Assembly: GCF_021130785.1 (NCBI RefSeq)
Contig: NW_025777644.1
Location: 26,271 to 90,270 of the forward strand
Reading direction: 5' to 3'
DNA: 64,000 nt
Source: Homalodisca vitripennis
Taxonomy: Eukaryota; Arthropoda; Insecta; Hemiptera; Cicadellidae
How positions within the stretch are numbered: the first letter of the stretch is position 1; every line of letters begins with the position of its first letter. Made by a program: the position numbers and the translations under genes. The notes under the pieces were generated by a model. The model ran no database searches. It had not been told where the DNA came from and was given only the letters and a program-made list of their open reading frames with translations. This document shows, piece by piece, positions 12,003 through 26,699 of the stretch.

Positions 12003-15000
12003 TACTCCTCAGATATCTCATCTCCTCTAATGGAACCAGAATACAGTGTCGTTTGGAAATCATCCTTCAGTTTTGTATAGTATGCAATTTTTTTATGAAG
12101 AACTTTTTCTCTGATTTTTAGTATTTTTTATGTAACGAAATGTTTTATATAGATGTATTTCAAAACAATATTTAGATATGTCATTACAATGTGTCACTAT
12201 TACTCACCTCACAAGAGCTTTTTGAAATCGTGTTGTTATCCGTATATAAGTTCTAGGAAGAACACTAAGGAGACAAAAGATCGAAGGAGATATTGTATGT
12301 CCGTCTATAATCCTGTGTTCCTGCCCATCTGTCTGATAACTCTTGATAGAAAGTTCATAGAGACGTTATAATTGGAATATACTTTTTTCTTAGTTCAAAG
12401 GACAACTGAGTCGAATACTGGGTTGAAATTTCAAATATAATTCCTTAGTTAACTTACTAGTTATATTATGTTATGTCCTTAAATACTCTGTTGTGTTCGT
12501 TTATTGTTTCTTAATTACTTCTTTAGTTATTCAACTAAGAACGAAGTTATGAGTTCTTTATATAGTTTTGATTATTTTCTCCAGAATAGAGATCATTTTA
12601 CATATTATGTAAAAATTAATTAATATCATGTCTGTAACCTACTATATCCGCGTACATACGGAATAGCTAGCCTCTTATTCATGTCTATTCAGTACAACTT
12701 ATTTAGTTTTTTCATAGAATGTATTTAGTACGTGTATTTACAGTACAGAAAACAAGTGACAGGTAAGAGCTCTGATCCCTAAGAACCGGGATTCTAAAAC
12801 CGTTTTGAACTGTTATTAATAAGAGATATTCGATTTCGATCGGTCATTATTCCAGGCAGTTAATGTTTATAATTGATCAATCACTAATAATATAAGGACA
12901 ATTATTCTACCCAATGAATAGTAGTTAAACATAACTTCATAGAAAGATGTATGGTAATACAAGTCAATTTATATTTAATCAAACAAAAACAAAAATACGA
13001 GACAAATACTTGACCCCTTAAAAGGTTTTCCACTGTTCGGGTGTCCGAACTCTATGTGCTCGTAAATACTTAAGGTTCGTTAGGTTTATAGAAGACTTAT
13101 CACCTTTTTTCCCCAAACCTTAACTCAGTTTGGCTTAAAATGATGATTGAAAACATATACATTAATTTGAGTCCAACAATTTTATTCTGCTAAATGTAAA
13201 CGTAACTCCCGCAACACAACGAGCATACTGTCTTGAGGTACATATGGGCCACCAGAATAAATATGTTTGTGGCTCGTACTCATTCTAAAGATACTTGTTT
13301 ATACAATTAATTACGGCTTATCCTCAAGCAATATGGCTGCTACCAAAACTGTGCCTTCAGTCAATCGAATTGACTTTTCCTAAAGGTTCAAGAGCCAACT
13401 GTCTTAACCGACCTCTTTTGCTTCACTTGACGGTTGATTGCACTACCACTACACTACAGAGCTCTTACTTTTACGATAAAATTATTTTGTATCTGGCCGT
13501 TTCTTTTGCATATATTTTTAAATAACCATCGATCGGAAGACCAAATGCTTGTCAACCGACTATGTATTTAAATTAATTGAATTTGTATTAATGACAAAAG
13601 CCCAATTTAATTTCAATACATATTGAAAAATATGCATTGTTCATTTTATTTTGTTCTTATAGTCCTATTTATAATTTGTAGTTTCCTGAAGACGGCTTAA
13701 GCCAGAATATTGAAATATATATAACACAGCAAATTAGTTATATAGACGTGTACGATTGGATTGTAAATTTTTATACCAAATTCAACTAAACTGCTATTAA
13801 CCCTGTGTGTTTTTTGTGATCATGTTGGCAACACTACTTAAAATGTATCATTGCTTCTGTCTATAACTGACATTCTTTTTGTCTACCACCTAATAGTAAT
13901 TTTATCTTTGATTTGTGTTCTGTTTGTGGTTGCATCTATGTAAGAGATTTTTGAGCGTAGTTACGTGAATCTAGAACTATTTATTTCTTATTGAAGATAA
14001 CTATTTTATAACGGGTAACAGTAATAAAGTAGGTACTTGGTATAAATTTAGGAAATAATATCCTACTAAAAGTAATACAAATTCACCTAAGCATCTTAGG
14101 TGCCTACAAGTGAGATTAGAAAATTCTTCAGTTTAAAGTTTAAGGGATTAGATTATTATAAAGCACAAACTGATAACACTAGACTTACTGATACGGCAGT
14201 ACATAAGCTACAAATATTTTATATTCTGGCAATGAGAAGAAACTGCTAAAGCTTATCTGAAATTCAAAAGGCAGTCTGGGTCACATACTTCGATGTTAAA
14301 TCCAGCAATGATGAACCGAGACATGTACTATGTCTTAGGAGACCTTGAGGTTTTAATTTTGTATACTTCAGTAATCATTACAGGTACTCATAATTACAAT
14401 CAATGATTACAGGTATTCATTAAATTTTCCGGGTAGTTTAACAACAATATAATGTATTTTCCTGAAATTTGTTAAGTATTTTTCATTACATCATAATTAA
14501 AACAATGTCTATGAAATTTTAAGTTAAAACATGTATTTTTGTGAAAGAATCGTAAAAACTTTCGTTTTTGTTCTTATACTTAAATCTTGTGCAGAAACCA
14601 AATAATGAACTACACTTTAAAAAGAGAAATAGTAACGTTCCAAATCATAATCTAGTATTGTTAGTGCTACATACCATGAACTTAGAATTACGGTAACATG
14701 GCATTCGATTTCCCTTTAACTGTCGTACTTGTTAAGATATTTCATATATTATTCATAGCGACAGTGAAAGATTGTGTTAGGCATCTTTTATTTAGGCCTC
14801 CGCTTGGTGTGGTAAACAAGGCTGTGACTGATCTCGTAGTTATGTGTCTACAATATATTCGAGTTATACATGATTATTTTTTAAAATTAGTCGTATTTTA
14901 TAAATTTATTGTAAGACGACGAAAAAATTTAACGGGTCTGGTACTTTTTTTTGTTTAATTTAGAAATTAACGTTAAAAACGTTAAATAAGTATTAACCCC

Positions 15001-15879
15001 TTGAGATAAACAAAATTACTTATACAACAAAGAACTATAATATAATGCAGTTTACGTTCCCGAAAAATTACGAAACTTTCAATGACTATAACTACTAAAT
15101 GAATATGGTTATAACAAAATACAAAAAATAAAAAGTCCCTAAATACGTCTAAATCAAAATGAACATAAAATTTGTTCCATAAGAAAACTACATATGTCAG
15201 CCAAGTTAGAAAAAAATAGCATATTTTTTGAATATTCAAAAGGAACGAAGTTCAACGTTCAAAGATTTTTGTGCAATTAATACACTAAAATATACCAAAT
15301 ACAATTATAATAAATCATATTTTACTTCCATTGCATTTGACTGATTAAACCATTTGTATATTATAATTTACTTAATCGGAAATAATACCTATTTAAACAT
15401 ATTTAAAATTCTTCTTTAATTTGAAATGGCTTGATTCTATTAAAAATGTATTTAAAAGTGCACTCTTTTCTAACAAACTTATTCAACTCAATTAAACTTT
15501 TCAATCCAAATATGATAAAAATGTAGTGTAAAATTAGTTTATTCCCAACAAGGTTACAAGGAAAACAGCTTATTTCTCAAGATTTCGTTCAGAAATGCCT
15601 ATTACTAAAACCAAATCAGTTTTCTTTCTTTTTCTTAGATTCAAGCTTAGGTAAGTAATGTTTTTATTAAAACCCCATTTGATAATATAAAAAGCTTGCA
15701 ATACTGATTATTATCCTCTAAAAATATACTTTTTACTACGTTCCTGCAGAAATTACCATCGTATTGGGAACGAAGTCGGATTGCAAATATTATTAGTAAA
15801 TAAAACTAATTTATTGTATAAAAACACACAATATTAGTTTATTTGTTAACCCAACAATAATTATACCCCGTAACCATGA
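12003..15879. other. gene-free AT-rich DNA
   Basis: No supported gene. It contains degraded TGTCCGTC-type dispersed repeat sequence around 12290-12370 (a similar phrase occurs near 9830 and 24080). CCTGAAGACGGCTTAAGCC at 13685 resembles the 3' ends of Penelope-like elements, but no protein remnant accompanies it. Confidence 0.5.
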
Positions 15880-16500
15880 AAACATAAATAAAAAATTATA
15901 ATACTTTCAAAAAGGCTTAAATACAGCAGTTCATCGATTCTTTCTGCTTCTAGTTAATAAGGGTGGAGTTAGAAGACGTGTCCAGAGTTCGCTCTTCTTC
16001 AGATGAGGGTACCAGATACCACGGTTAGGCCTCGAGTTGTGACTCAAAATTCTTCAAATGGGTAAGTCAAACATCACATTGAACATTAAAATGAGCTCAT
16101 GTGGAAGTCTGGATGTTGTTGTAAAACAATAATGTCTTTTGATTAGAGTGTAGCAACTATGAATGTATCTTATTCCCTGTTAAACAAAAGATATTTACTG
16201 TAATTTAAATATTTTGGTTTATATTTATATACATGAAACAACTTTATGGACTCCGGCCACTACGATACGTAGTTGCCTGTCGTTTGTTATCACCAAAATG
16301 TAGCGGCTCATGAATTTGTCTTATTACTTGTAGGGTTGCAGGTAATTATTATAACTCACTTATTATATTATATATTAAACTGAATTTAATTACTGTATAT
16401 GCTCCAGGTACAGGTTACATAGTTGCCAATCTGTTATCATCATTACCACTGAGACAGTACAGTTTATCAAATAAGTTCATAAATTTTAATCATAACAATT
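15880..16500. repeat. diverged repeat copy, matches 26.7-27.25 kb
   Basis: Collinear anchors shared with 26700-27250 include AATTCTTCAAATGGGTAAGT (16048 region) versus ATTCTTCAAATAGATAAGTC (26910 region), a TAGATTGTAGCAACT-like phrase, TAATTACTGTAT, and GA(G/C)GCAGTACAG-type sequence followed by ATTAAA. A possible acceptor (CTTCTAG at 15952) and donor (GGTAAGTC) frame an exon-like segment that contains in-frame stops. Confidence 0.5.
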
Positions 16501-18121
16501 CATATTTAAGCCCTTTTAGTGAGATCTAAACGGGGTTATTTTATAATCTTAGAAATAAATGTTCATTTTTCAAGAGTGGCTCTCTTAGTAATTAAGGTTT
16601 TCATGTAAGATTTTCTGTTTATCAATCTTTGAAGCCTTAAATTGATAGTAAACGAGAAATTGTTCTATTTGATTGAAATAAATTTAAAAACATAAACCTA
16701 GCACATAAAAAGCTTTAAAAATGATATAAATATTAATTGCTAAATTTATTATTAAGCACTAATCAGAAGAACGGCTAAAAAGTTCGAATAATGTTTTTTC
16801 TATTAGTTTAAGTTCAAGGAATAAAATTAGAAAAACTTCCTGGGAATATTTTTACATTTTAAAATAAACAGTAATTTTTGGAAAGCAATCCAAATTAAAT
16901 TTAAAGTAAACAACTATTAATCCTTTTAGTTGAGGCTAGACAAAAAAGCAAAAACGTTGGTTTTGATTTAAACTATTACAAAATATTGGTTATGCAATGC
17001 TTGATCAGTAGTGAGATGCAAATTGCAACACGATTACCTGCACTCCATATAGTTAGTTATTTACTTATGATTATACATCATATTGCACCAGTGATGAATT
17101 TAAACCATCTAATGCATTAGGAATAATGTTTATGACCTGTTATAAATCTTATCTTCATGAACAAAGCTGTCTTGTTTACAAATACTATTCTTAAAAATGG
17201 TTACTTCAGTTGACATTGTTCTTGTATGTCTGATATAGTTTCTTTGTTTATATTCATGGAATACGACATTCATTATGAATCTGCCTGCAAATCCACATCT
17301 GCAGATAAATCAGAAAACTCAGTTTGATTAGGTATCATTAAGAAGCTTTATAAGAAGAGGTATAATTTCCATACCATACAACAGTAGCAGTTTGAAATGT
17401 TTTAAGTAGTTTAAATATTTACAGGAATTTATGATAGTGCTTTCAAATATGAGTTACATCTATTACTGGCAAACAAAATTATTTGGACGTTTTATCAAAC
17501 AACAAGTTTATTTTTTGTATAAGTAATACGTCGATCAGACTATTTTGAAACAATCTTTATCCCATTTAGTGTTAAATGGCATAAATTAACTTTTCATTTT
17601 TTTAGTCCTAATTCAAAGGCAGGATTTGAATTTTAGCTATCAATATCTCAGTTAGTTTCAGCTCAGTAAGTTTGAGCTCCTGTACCACTCAACTACCGGC
17701 AGTCCCACTTTGATCTAACACATACACACAAACACAAACACATAAATGTACAGATTTTATATACATTTTTCATTAACATTTGTTGGGTGATTGTATATTT
17801 ATTTTTAATTACTACAATATCATGTGTTAGCAAATACTTCACATATTATTTTTTCATTATTAACATTCATTAATTATGTTTCAGCTTGCAATATTATTTA
17901 TGCTCAATGTGATAAGAACCAGTACCGTAAGTAATTAGGAAATATAAAGTGTATATTGTAATATGACATTACAAGTGTAAATTTTAATGCCATTCTGAAA
18001 CTACTGTTTAGTCAAATTTAATGGTTGTGTACATTATCATATTTCAAGTTTTTAGTAAATAGATAGGCAACCTTTCGGTAACATATTAGTAAGTCGAGTG
18101 TTTTGTTCTGATTATTTTCAG
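16501..18121. other. gene-free DNA
   Basis: Nothing supported by domain, RNA or repeat evidence, apart from a weak collinear anchor near 17315 (AAACTCAGTTTGATT) shared with 28105. Confidence 0.5.
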
Positions 18122-18205
18122 GTGGCTTCGGTCCTGCGTTGGCTTGTTGTCCCCTCTTTGACATTATCACGTAACACTCCCCACGTGTGTTGCAAAACAC
18201 ACAAA
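18122..18205 (+). other. candidate exon (weak)
   Basis: A CG-richer island of 84 nt bounded by an acceptor-like pyrimidine tract ending ATTTTCAG (18121) and a donor-like GTATGA (18206). It is open in the phase-0 frame (28 codons). The AT-rich background makes such borders common, so confidence is low. Confidence 0.18.
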
Positions 18206-18472
18206 GTATGAATGATGATTGAATGGAAAAGTGTGACAGTGTGCGTTCGTGTAGAACTACATTTAACTACAACAATAATTCTCCACTACACAGCATATTA
18301 AGGTATACTAAATTTATCTGCTTTTATTAGACTTAAGTTTACATATTTTTTCAAGAATATACTTAATATTAATAGTATCGACTTAAAGTATACTTTATAA
18401 TTATATTGGTTTGGGGATCTCTATGGTTTATCAAGATACACTACTACACGGTGTCTTTTTTTATTGTTACAG

Positions 18473-18539
18473 GGTGATGCGGCCAATGCGGCAGGAAGTC
18501 GCCCCACTCACACTAATACACACACGACACATACACTAG
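18473..18539 (+). other. candidate exon (weak)
   Basis: A 67-nt GC-rich island (GATGCGGCCAATGCGGCAGG at its start) preceded by a strong-looking acceptor (TTTTTTTATTGTTACAG) and followed by donor-like GTAATG. It stays open when joined in phase to the 18122-18205 island. No homology recognised; it could belong to a non-coding transcript. Confidence 0.22.
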
Positions 18540-21500
18540 GTAATGTATTTTTCTACTACTTAAAATATTATAACCAACTTGTCTAAACTTGTTGTTTCAG
18601 AATGGCACACTAATTTTAATTGGTTAACTGAATGTTTAAATGCGATTAATTAATGATAATGGCATAATTAAAATTTGCGCATAACGATTGTAGCCAATTT
18701 TAATTTAAGTAGATTGTAATGTAAATATTATTCATAACCATAAAAGAATACACAATATTACACTATTCGCCGAAACATGTCATACTAATATTAATGGTTT
18801 TAATGTTTTTATATGATAATACTAATTTTATTATAATAGAATATAACTGCTCCAACACATTTAGCATTCTTGCACAGTAACTTATTTTATTATTTTAAAA
18901 TTTTATATTTAATATAATAAAAAATGTTATTTAATTACCTTTGAGCTACAATGTATAACTTTTTAATCAATACATTATATTTTTACGTAACTTAATATTA
19001 TAGGTCTATATATGTTTATTCTACTCAAATATATAAATCTGTTACAAAACAAGAAATACTTACGCGTGAATACAACCTTCTGGATTCCACGAAAAGCTAT
19101 TCTTATTCATTCAACTATAGTGTAGAGTATCTGTGTAGTTCAATGCTACTTTATATATTTATTTAGTATTGCATTTAAAAAACGCGAAAACATTACCTTA
19201 TATCGAACTCCACACTATTATTTCTATGCTCGCATAACCAATGTATTCAGTGTATAACGCATAGTTCCATTGTATAATATAAAGTATAAAAGATAATATA
19301 AATAACAAATAATAAATCTTAATGATTTATTAGTTTAAATATAAACATCTGAGGATCATAATTGTTTATTTACAATTAATATCAGAAATGATAAATGGAC
19401 AATACAACATCAGGTTCTATTATGAGGCGTTATTTCATTCCATCTGACTTGACCTTATCCCTGCCTATCTGGCCTGGATTGTAATCTGGAAGGGAATCTC
19501 ATCTGCATTTTAATATATAAACTTCGCAACTCATTTTGTCACTGTCTTGCGTAATGTTTCTTCGCAGTCTAAGCTGGCTTAATTCCTCTCTTGTTTCCGT
19601 TTACTGTTTAAAATATATTCCATTGATAGTTTGTACAATAATATATCCATGAATGTTATTCTTTTTTAAATAAAGTGAATTTAAAGCTTTTTTTTTTAGA
19701 AATTTAAGACACTAAATACCTTTTAAAATATTCAAAATAAAATAAAATATACTAAACCCTTAATTAACAGCACGTTTTAATTATATGACCAGAATTTCTG
19801 CTATAGCCGTGAATTTTGCTCTTTAAAAGGCAGAATGTTTTTTATTACTTTATTGCAATTATAGTCCCAAATAAATATATGTTTCCTAAGAGTATTAATG
19901 TAACATATTGCTTTTGCTACATTCAAGCAGTTCTACCTGTGAATGCAGTACATGTTTTCTGAAGTAAATATAATGTAATACTGATCAATTTAAAATAACA
20001 TCTATAAAGAATAATAACATCTAAGAGGGCTTCTGGCTGGCTAATGCCTTCCAGTTCAACATACACTAGATATAACAAAACCGATGTGTAATTTTCATCA
20101 TCGCAACCCCATGAACGTCCAGGAGCGGCACATCATTAACCGCAGGTCGTAAATTCGGGATAAAACTATTAGCTGATCGTAAGCATACCCAATCACTCTA
20201 GAGGTTTGAAAAATGTCAATTATACAACACACAGGCTGTCTTTTTCGGGAAAGAATTTATGTATAACTCTAAATTTTGCATTAAACTTGGATGAAATTTC
20301 TATATTAGCAAATTTATCTCGCAGTACCACCCTTTGAGGTTTACCGTGAAATGTTTAAATCTTCAAAGAGATGTGATCATGTATCGTTGACACTAGCTTA
20401 TCTCGTATCACAACACAGTATGTATCACTTATATAAGGGAAGTTGAAAACTCGTAATTAGCGATTTAGTCTTTGCTTTTACTTTAATATTGTATTATAAC
20501 TAAGATACATATATTTTATTTATCATTTATAATGCAAAAAGCCACCAACAAACATTTTTTGTATTTGGTCGTGATATCCTGTTAGTTAATTTGTCATGAG
20601 TACTTAAGCAAACTTAAACACTATTTAACTGTATAATAGTTTTTTTCATTTGGTTTACAGTAGACTTATCATCTGCCAATCGGCAGTGCGTACCTTCAAA
20701 TTGAGGATAAAATTAGACATATTATCGTCATAAATGATTATAATATAATAGTTCTGGTTTTAAAGTTTGAAATCAATTAAAGACAGTATCTATTTTTCAA
20801 TATAACCCACATATCTCCTTCAAAACTCCTGACGACCTACAAACGGACAGTGCTGAATTAACCGTGTCATGGCAGTGACTGAGTTTGAGGACGCTCATCA
20901 TTACAGTAAACGGAGTATAAAGTATAATATAAATACGAATCAATGATGATGTGAGCGTTTAAAAAATATATACTCATGGCCCACTCTGGAGTCCCAGCTA
21001 CTAAATTTCCTTAGCTAATTTAGATTGACGTAAAATTGATTTAACTTAGTGCATCATTTAATAGCAGTATTTAACGATGATCGGATTCTGCATTAAATTG
21101 CAGCACGGTTTATATAAATTCTTATAACAGTTCACAATTAGTTTCGTCATAAGGAGATTAAACCAAGGATTAAAATTATTTAATTAGATATTTGTTAGCT
21201 TAATTTATAACCGTAATTGGTAAAGAAATTTTAAAATGTATAGAAAGGGTTAGGAATTAGATTGTATTCTAATATTTTTAAGAAACTCAAATATTGCTTT
21301 CTGTGCATTACTCATAGCAATCCGTTTAGGTTTACTTCACTTTTATATACTTCATATAAATGATAGCTTTCATAGTTGTCCTATTACATTGCATACCGAT
21401 TTACTCACAATGAACCGTCCCGTCATATCTTTAGTTTGACTTTCCATGTAAAATATTGAACGTATTATCTAAATTAAAATGTCAATATTACTAGACGACA

Positions 21501-21639
21501 AAAAACACAAAGAACTATTTGACTTGAATCAATCTATAAGTAGCATTGTTAAAGATTCTGTGCGAACTAAATTTGAAACAGTTTCAGAATTTTTTCGTCT
21601 TTAACATTTGTAGACATTATTAACTGTTTTAAAGCTCGG
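18540..21639. other. gene-free AT-rich DNA
   Basis: I see no gene, RNA or clear repeat. Slightly GC-richer patches near 19430-19500 and 20830-20930 have no recognisable content. Confidence 0.5.
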
Positions 21640-22050
21640 TACATTGTTTTACAATGGTATTAACGTTTCTTATCCTGTAACGTAGAACTCTTATCACGTC
21701 ATGACCTTAATTTAGCATCAAAGTTATCTATAATAATAGTGATATATCTCTCAAGTCAGCACATAGTGCACTTGAAAGATTTTGTAGAATTATTCATACA
21801 AGCCCCACTTTAAGCCAAAAACCACATGAAGTAGATTTATATTATTAACTTACATTATTAAAAATGGCAACCGAGAACCAAATTTCTTTTCTTTCTATCT
21901 CAACCGGTTAGTCTTATAAAAATACTTTTTTATTGTCTAAGTCTGCTCCGACTGAGATAATAATTAATTAATATATATTCTGAAAACTCAAAACACTGCT
22001 ATATAATTTTTATAATTCAAAGTTCCATACATCTAATTGATAATTTATTA
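21640..22050. repeat. diverged repeat copy, matches 29.16-29.56 kb
   Basis: Collinear anchors shared with 29160-29560 include ATCTCTCAAGTCAGCACAT, (A/T)TTGAAAGATT, a TCAACCG phrase, GTC(T/C)AA(G/A)TCT(G/A)CTC and TTCTGAAAAC or TCTGAAAAC. Substitutions and small indels show these are old copies. Confidence 0.55.
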
Positions 22051-22188
22051 TTGCGATAGATTGCAGCACAGGTGAGGTAAACCGAGATATTTTTAATTTT
22101 GACTAATTAATAAATTGTTACGAGAGTAGCCTGCCAACCAGTATAAAAGAAAGTGTTTTTAATAAATCATCAAGATGGCTGAGAAGGC

Positions 22189-22461
22189 ATGTTGCTTAGC
22201 TTAACAATTACACATTTTTTATGTTTTACTACGTTAGGAACATATTATTTCCAGTTGTTTCATGATGTACAATTTATTTTAGAAATTAGAGCCAAAGAGG
22301 GTGGGTTTTTTAATAATACCTACTTTTTACAGGCTGGCATGTCGCTGGGCATGGCCACTGCCTTTTTGGCATTAACTATTTTCTGTGTTTGGTCAAATTC
22401 TAGGTTTTTTGCTAAAACTAGCACAAAAATGTCCCTATTAGTAAAAATATTTATTTCATGA
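22189..22461 (+). CDS. unrecognised short ORF with two hydrophobic segments
   Basis: 90 codons with two membrane-like stretches, residues about 1-22 and 48-68 (MSLGMATAFLALTIFCVW). An acceptor-like CTTTTTACAG ends at 22332, just before the second hydrophobic segment, so the real unit could be an exon beginning there. I know of no family match. It may be a chance frame in AT-rich DNA. Confidence 0.2.
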   Translation: MLLSLTITHFLCFTTLGTYYFQLFHDVQFILEIRAKEGGFFNNTYFLQAGMSLGMATAFLALTIFCVWSNSRFFAKTSTKMSLLVKIFIS

Positions 22462-25400
22462 AATTCCGGCATCTTTTTGTAATGGGTTTTTTATTAATTC
22501 TACTAGCTTATAATGATTTAAATAAATTGAGTGAAAAAAGTTTTGTATATAAATTTAATAAACAAATATTCGTTAATTGCCCAAGTCCGTGATATGGATA
22601 CGATAAATTATCATACAAAATATTTGTCCTACTCTAGCACCGGACAGGATATTTTATTACGTAACTCAGTTCTGTCCCTTTCGATTACAATTTTGAATGC
22701 TTAAATCAATAAAAGCTTTAAGTAGGTAACAATGAGAATTACTCATTCTGTGTTATTCTGCGGTAACTTTCTTCCTCTGCAAGTACTTAAATTATAAATT
22801 TTCCGTTTTTCTTAAAAAAAAAAACTGCGTTCTAAAATGTACTTGAATTAAGTTATTATTATTTACTAGTGTGATGGCTCTCTAATTTAACTAATCCAAT
22901 CTTAAAAAACTGGTGCCAATCTACATTTAGTGTGAATTTGTCAGTTGTTAGATAATGTCTTATTTGATAGCTTTGTAATGCACTATGTAGTCAAACGTGG
23001 CCATTCAAAGTTTCCTTATCCATCATATTACAACTCAATCAAGTAGGGTATTATCATATTACAGCTTCCAGACAATATCGACGTCTTTTGGAAAATATTC
23101 TTGCTAACGTGTAAACTAGATCAACTACAAGATAAAAAGCCAGAAGATGCAGCAATAACAAAACTTTCAAAGTCTGTATGGATTCTCAGGGGGACATTCA
23201 AGATTAAATAGGCAGAGGGCGTTCCTATACACACACCTGTTGGTACGAAAGATTGCCATTATATTTTCTCGTTAAATATGTTCTCTTGTTTTGTATGCTG
23301 ACGTGAAGTTACGGAAATGCCAAAACATGATGAAAGTTGAATGATAATCTTAGCAAAAATTCACTGATAAGTATGTGAGTTGATTTTAACTATCGTTCTT
23401 CGTTTCCCCACCACCAAATCTTTTGAGCATGCCTTGAGGGATAACATACTTCTTTATAGGAATTTTTCTAAAAATAATGTAGTTTTGAATATAAAATGCA
23501 ATGATTTATATTTTAAATGTACAGAAAAGATATTTTAAAATATATAATAAACTCTTCGTCTACAGAAAATCTGCAATAGGCCTAATGTATTTATAATTTG
23601 AAATTTTTTTTGGTTTTCTTTTATAAACCAAGAAATATTATTAACTCCTTTATTTTCGAATGCTTTGAGTTGATTTTATGCCAACGTAGCAATCCTTTCT
23701 AAAGTTTTTCAATGTGATCCAGAGGTGTATACCATTGTATGTTTGATCGTGTTTGTTTCTTAAAAATCAAATAAATCCCAGTTCTCCTTGAAACACTTCT
23801 CTATTCTCTATTTGCCAATAAATGTCTTACGACACCTCACAACATACACGACTAGCGCTTGTACCCCTCATATATCTCTTCTACACCAATGTGACGAGTA
23901 GAGTGTAATTTAGACATTATCTACAAGCTCTTATGGGTGCAATTGCTTAGTAATAGTTTATAGTCATTTTTTTGCATATGTAAGCTTTCACATGTACAAA
24001 GATATTAAACAGCAGTATGTAATTATCTTTCTAGGAAGTGCATTGTTAAGGAACCGACATGACCCTATTGAAATCGTATTGTAGTCCGTCCACCCGTCCT
24101 TCTGTCTAATAACTCTCATTACAAATTAGGATTGAAACTTGGTACAAATTGGTCCTATATTTATAAGTGGGATATAAGTTAGGCTGCCCGTTTGTGTGAT
24201 ACGTGTTTGATACAAGGATCATAGAAACTTGACAATTTGTATTTATTTTGCTCTTAGCTCGAAGCAGAATACTTAAAAAAAACTTAGAATTTATGTTCTG
24301 CAGGTTTTATTGGTTTTGTCTTGATAATACAGTTGTATACTTGTCAAGTTAAGTTATGGATTGTTTAGATTGTTCTTTATCGCGTAATGAATAATAATTC
24401 TATTTGTTTTCCTTTAGAATTTAGTTAGATTCACTAAAAAAATTGTCTTTGTTTATGGAATTATCTTGCTTATTGAAATATAAGTAAACAGTGATAAAAA
24501 CAGGTCTTATGCAATACAAAATATTAGGAACTTTTTTGTAACTCTAAATTATACTTCTGAATATGGAGTTTGCAATGTATCTAAAAAATGTAATAAGGTA
24601 GGTACAATTTTTAGTTTTAAAATTAAAAGTACCGAGATGATCCAGTCATACAGCTTCCGTTGGCAATCCACAGCCTAAATGGACGATTGCTCACGATCTG
24701 GTTTAGTGTTGTACTTGTGCTGTATATTTTATTGACTTATTTATTTGTTTATGTGTTCTGTTATGTTGAATTTCTGGCGAATCCACCCACCACTACGTCA
24801 CAGACTGTAGGCCTAACGATGAAAGTACAATAAGCCTTAGAAACTTAATATGCCATACATTTTCAATTAATTATTTGACAGTAGGCATTTCAACGTGATT
24901 ATTAGTCTTAAAAATCCTGTACCATCCACAAGGATCATAAAATATGTTACTTCATATCTAATTTATTATCAATATATTCAATTCCTTATTGCATGTCAAA
25001 AAGATCATACCAGTATTAAATGAGTGAGATCCTTGTTGTAACCTATTCTGTTACCACACATACTCGTATATGAATATATTAAAAAGATATGACCATATCA
25101 AAGGGGATAATTAATAAAAACATTACAAATACAAATTTACAGCACTGATGAAAAGTCACATTCAGGAGCTGTTTTGCTCTAAGTCCGGGATCCTACATCC
25201 GTGTAGACACTCCCAAACTTTAAATATTTGATTACTAAATGATAACAGACTTCTGTCATGGTTGGGTGTTTGTAATTAATGTTATTTTATCTGTTTTAAC
25301 CTGATATATTAAAGATTATTATTATCAATGCATTAAAGATTTTCCGACATATCTGTATATCGCAAGACAATGTATGTCGTAGGGATACAAAAACCCATGT

Positions 25401-26699
25401 AACTCTTAAACCAAGTATTTCATCATGTTAAACTTTAAAAAAAATATAAATTGTGAAAGCATAAAACATTCAGTTAGTAGTAATTTAAAATTTGTCATAT
25501 TTATTTTAATCACATACAATTCAAGCCAGCAGAAACTGTTATGAAAATAAGACTCCTTCTGTATATCAAGAATAGAATTAGTTATTTGTGACGTCTGCCA
25601 TGGTCTATAAGGTTCGTTCCATCTCAACCTGTAACACACGATTATAACATATGAAATCTTAATTTTACGATCTCTTTACAAATTCAATGTTTCCAACAAG
25701 TTTTTCGTAATATCAGAGAAGATTAACAGAAATGTAATAACTAATGAAAATAACGTGAGAATATGTGTACATAGCTTAAATTATTTATAAATTAATAAAT
25801 ATGAAAAAAAATACAAATTAAAAAATTATTCAAACATTGAAACTCGATTTTTCAAAGATAAAAATTAAATTCTAAATACAGTACACCAAAGTTAATAGAA
25901 GAATATCGTGTTAGATTACTTTTAAAATAAATAAAATTGCAGTCGTTGTCTACTGATAAATTATACAAGAATTTACAGACATTTAAAGTACTAGAAAATG
26001 TTTATTGTAGTTGTCAAAGTCTGCAACAAAAACATTACTGTAAACAATGGTGGCGTTATATATAATTCACAATCTTGAATTCCAAACTTATGAAAGAAAC
26101 ACCCTAAACTACGAAGATAAAACAGTATTATTACAGGAGCCGCGAGCCAATTTGCTTACGCAACCACACAACCTGCCTCAGGGATGTTTCTATGGCAGAA
26201 ATTAATCGCCCACCATACTATTTTGGTACAGGTTGAAATGGGAAGGGTCAAAAATATCAAATAAAACTGTTTCATCAAGTCGGAATAAAATATTTGTATT
26301 TTATTATTTAGCCTATGCAAAATAAAACATTTTCTTTTAAAAGCATGTTTAAATTCGAATTTTATTCACAATGCCTTATTTATAATCATCCTACACATTA
26401 TGCTTGTGTTAAACTGTCCAAGAACATATAATAAGAATGTGTTTTGGTGCAAAACTGATTATTTCCATAGCATATTTATAGGAAAACAGTATATTTCTAC
26501 AGACTATGTGCAAAAAGTTTCTAAAACAGAAAAAAAGATTTTGTTTTGATGCTCGAAGTATAGATAAGTGGTATTTTATATTTACACTCAAAAGGATTAT
26601 TTAAATGCACCTTCAACATTTAACATCCTGGTGTAAAGTTTTAGATCGTTCTTCTTTATAATAATTATAACTGCAACTTAATTTTAAGCCTTACGATAA
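22462..26699. other. gene-free AT-rich DNA
   Basis: No supported gene. A degraded GTCCGTCC repeat phrase lies near 24080, and a GC-richer patch at 26140-26250 is not recognisable. Confidence 0.5.

Noticed and set aside
13685..13715. Second hammerhead-like motif (CTGAAGA then GAAAT)
   Set aside because: GAAA does not directly follow the palindromic stem, and no retroelement protein lies nearby.
14698..15239. Two frames of about 85 codons on opposite strands
   Set aside because: Hydrophobic AT-driven translations without homology or gene signals.
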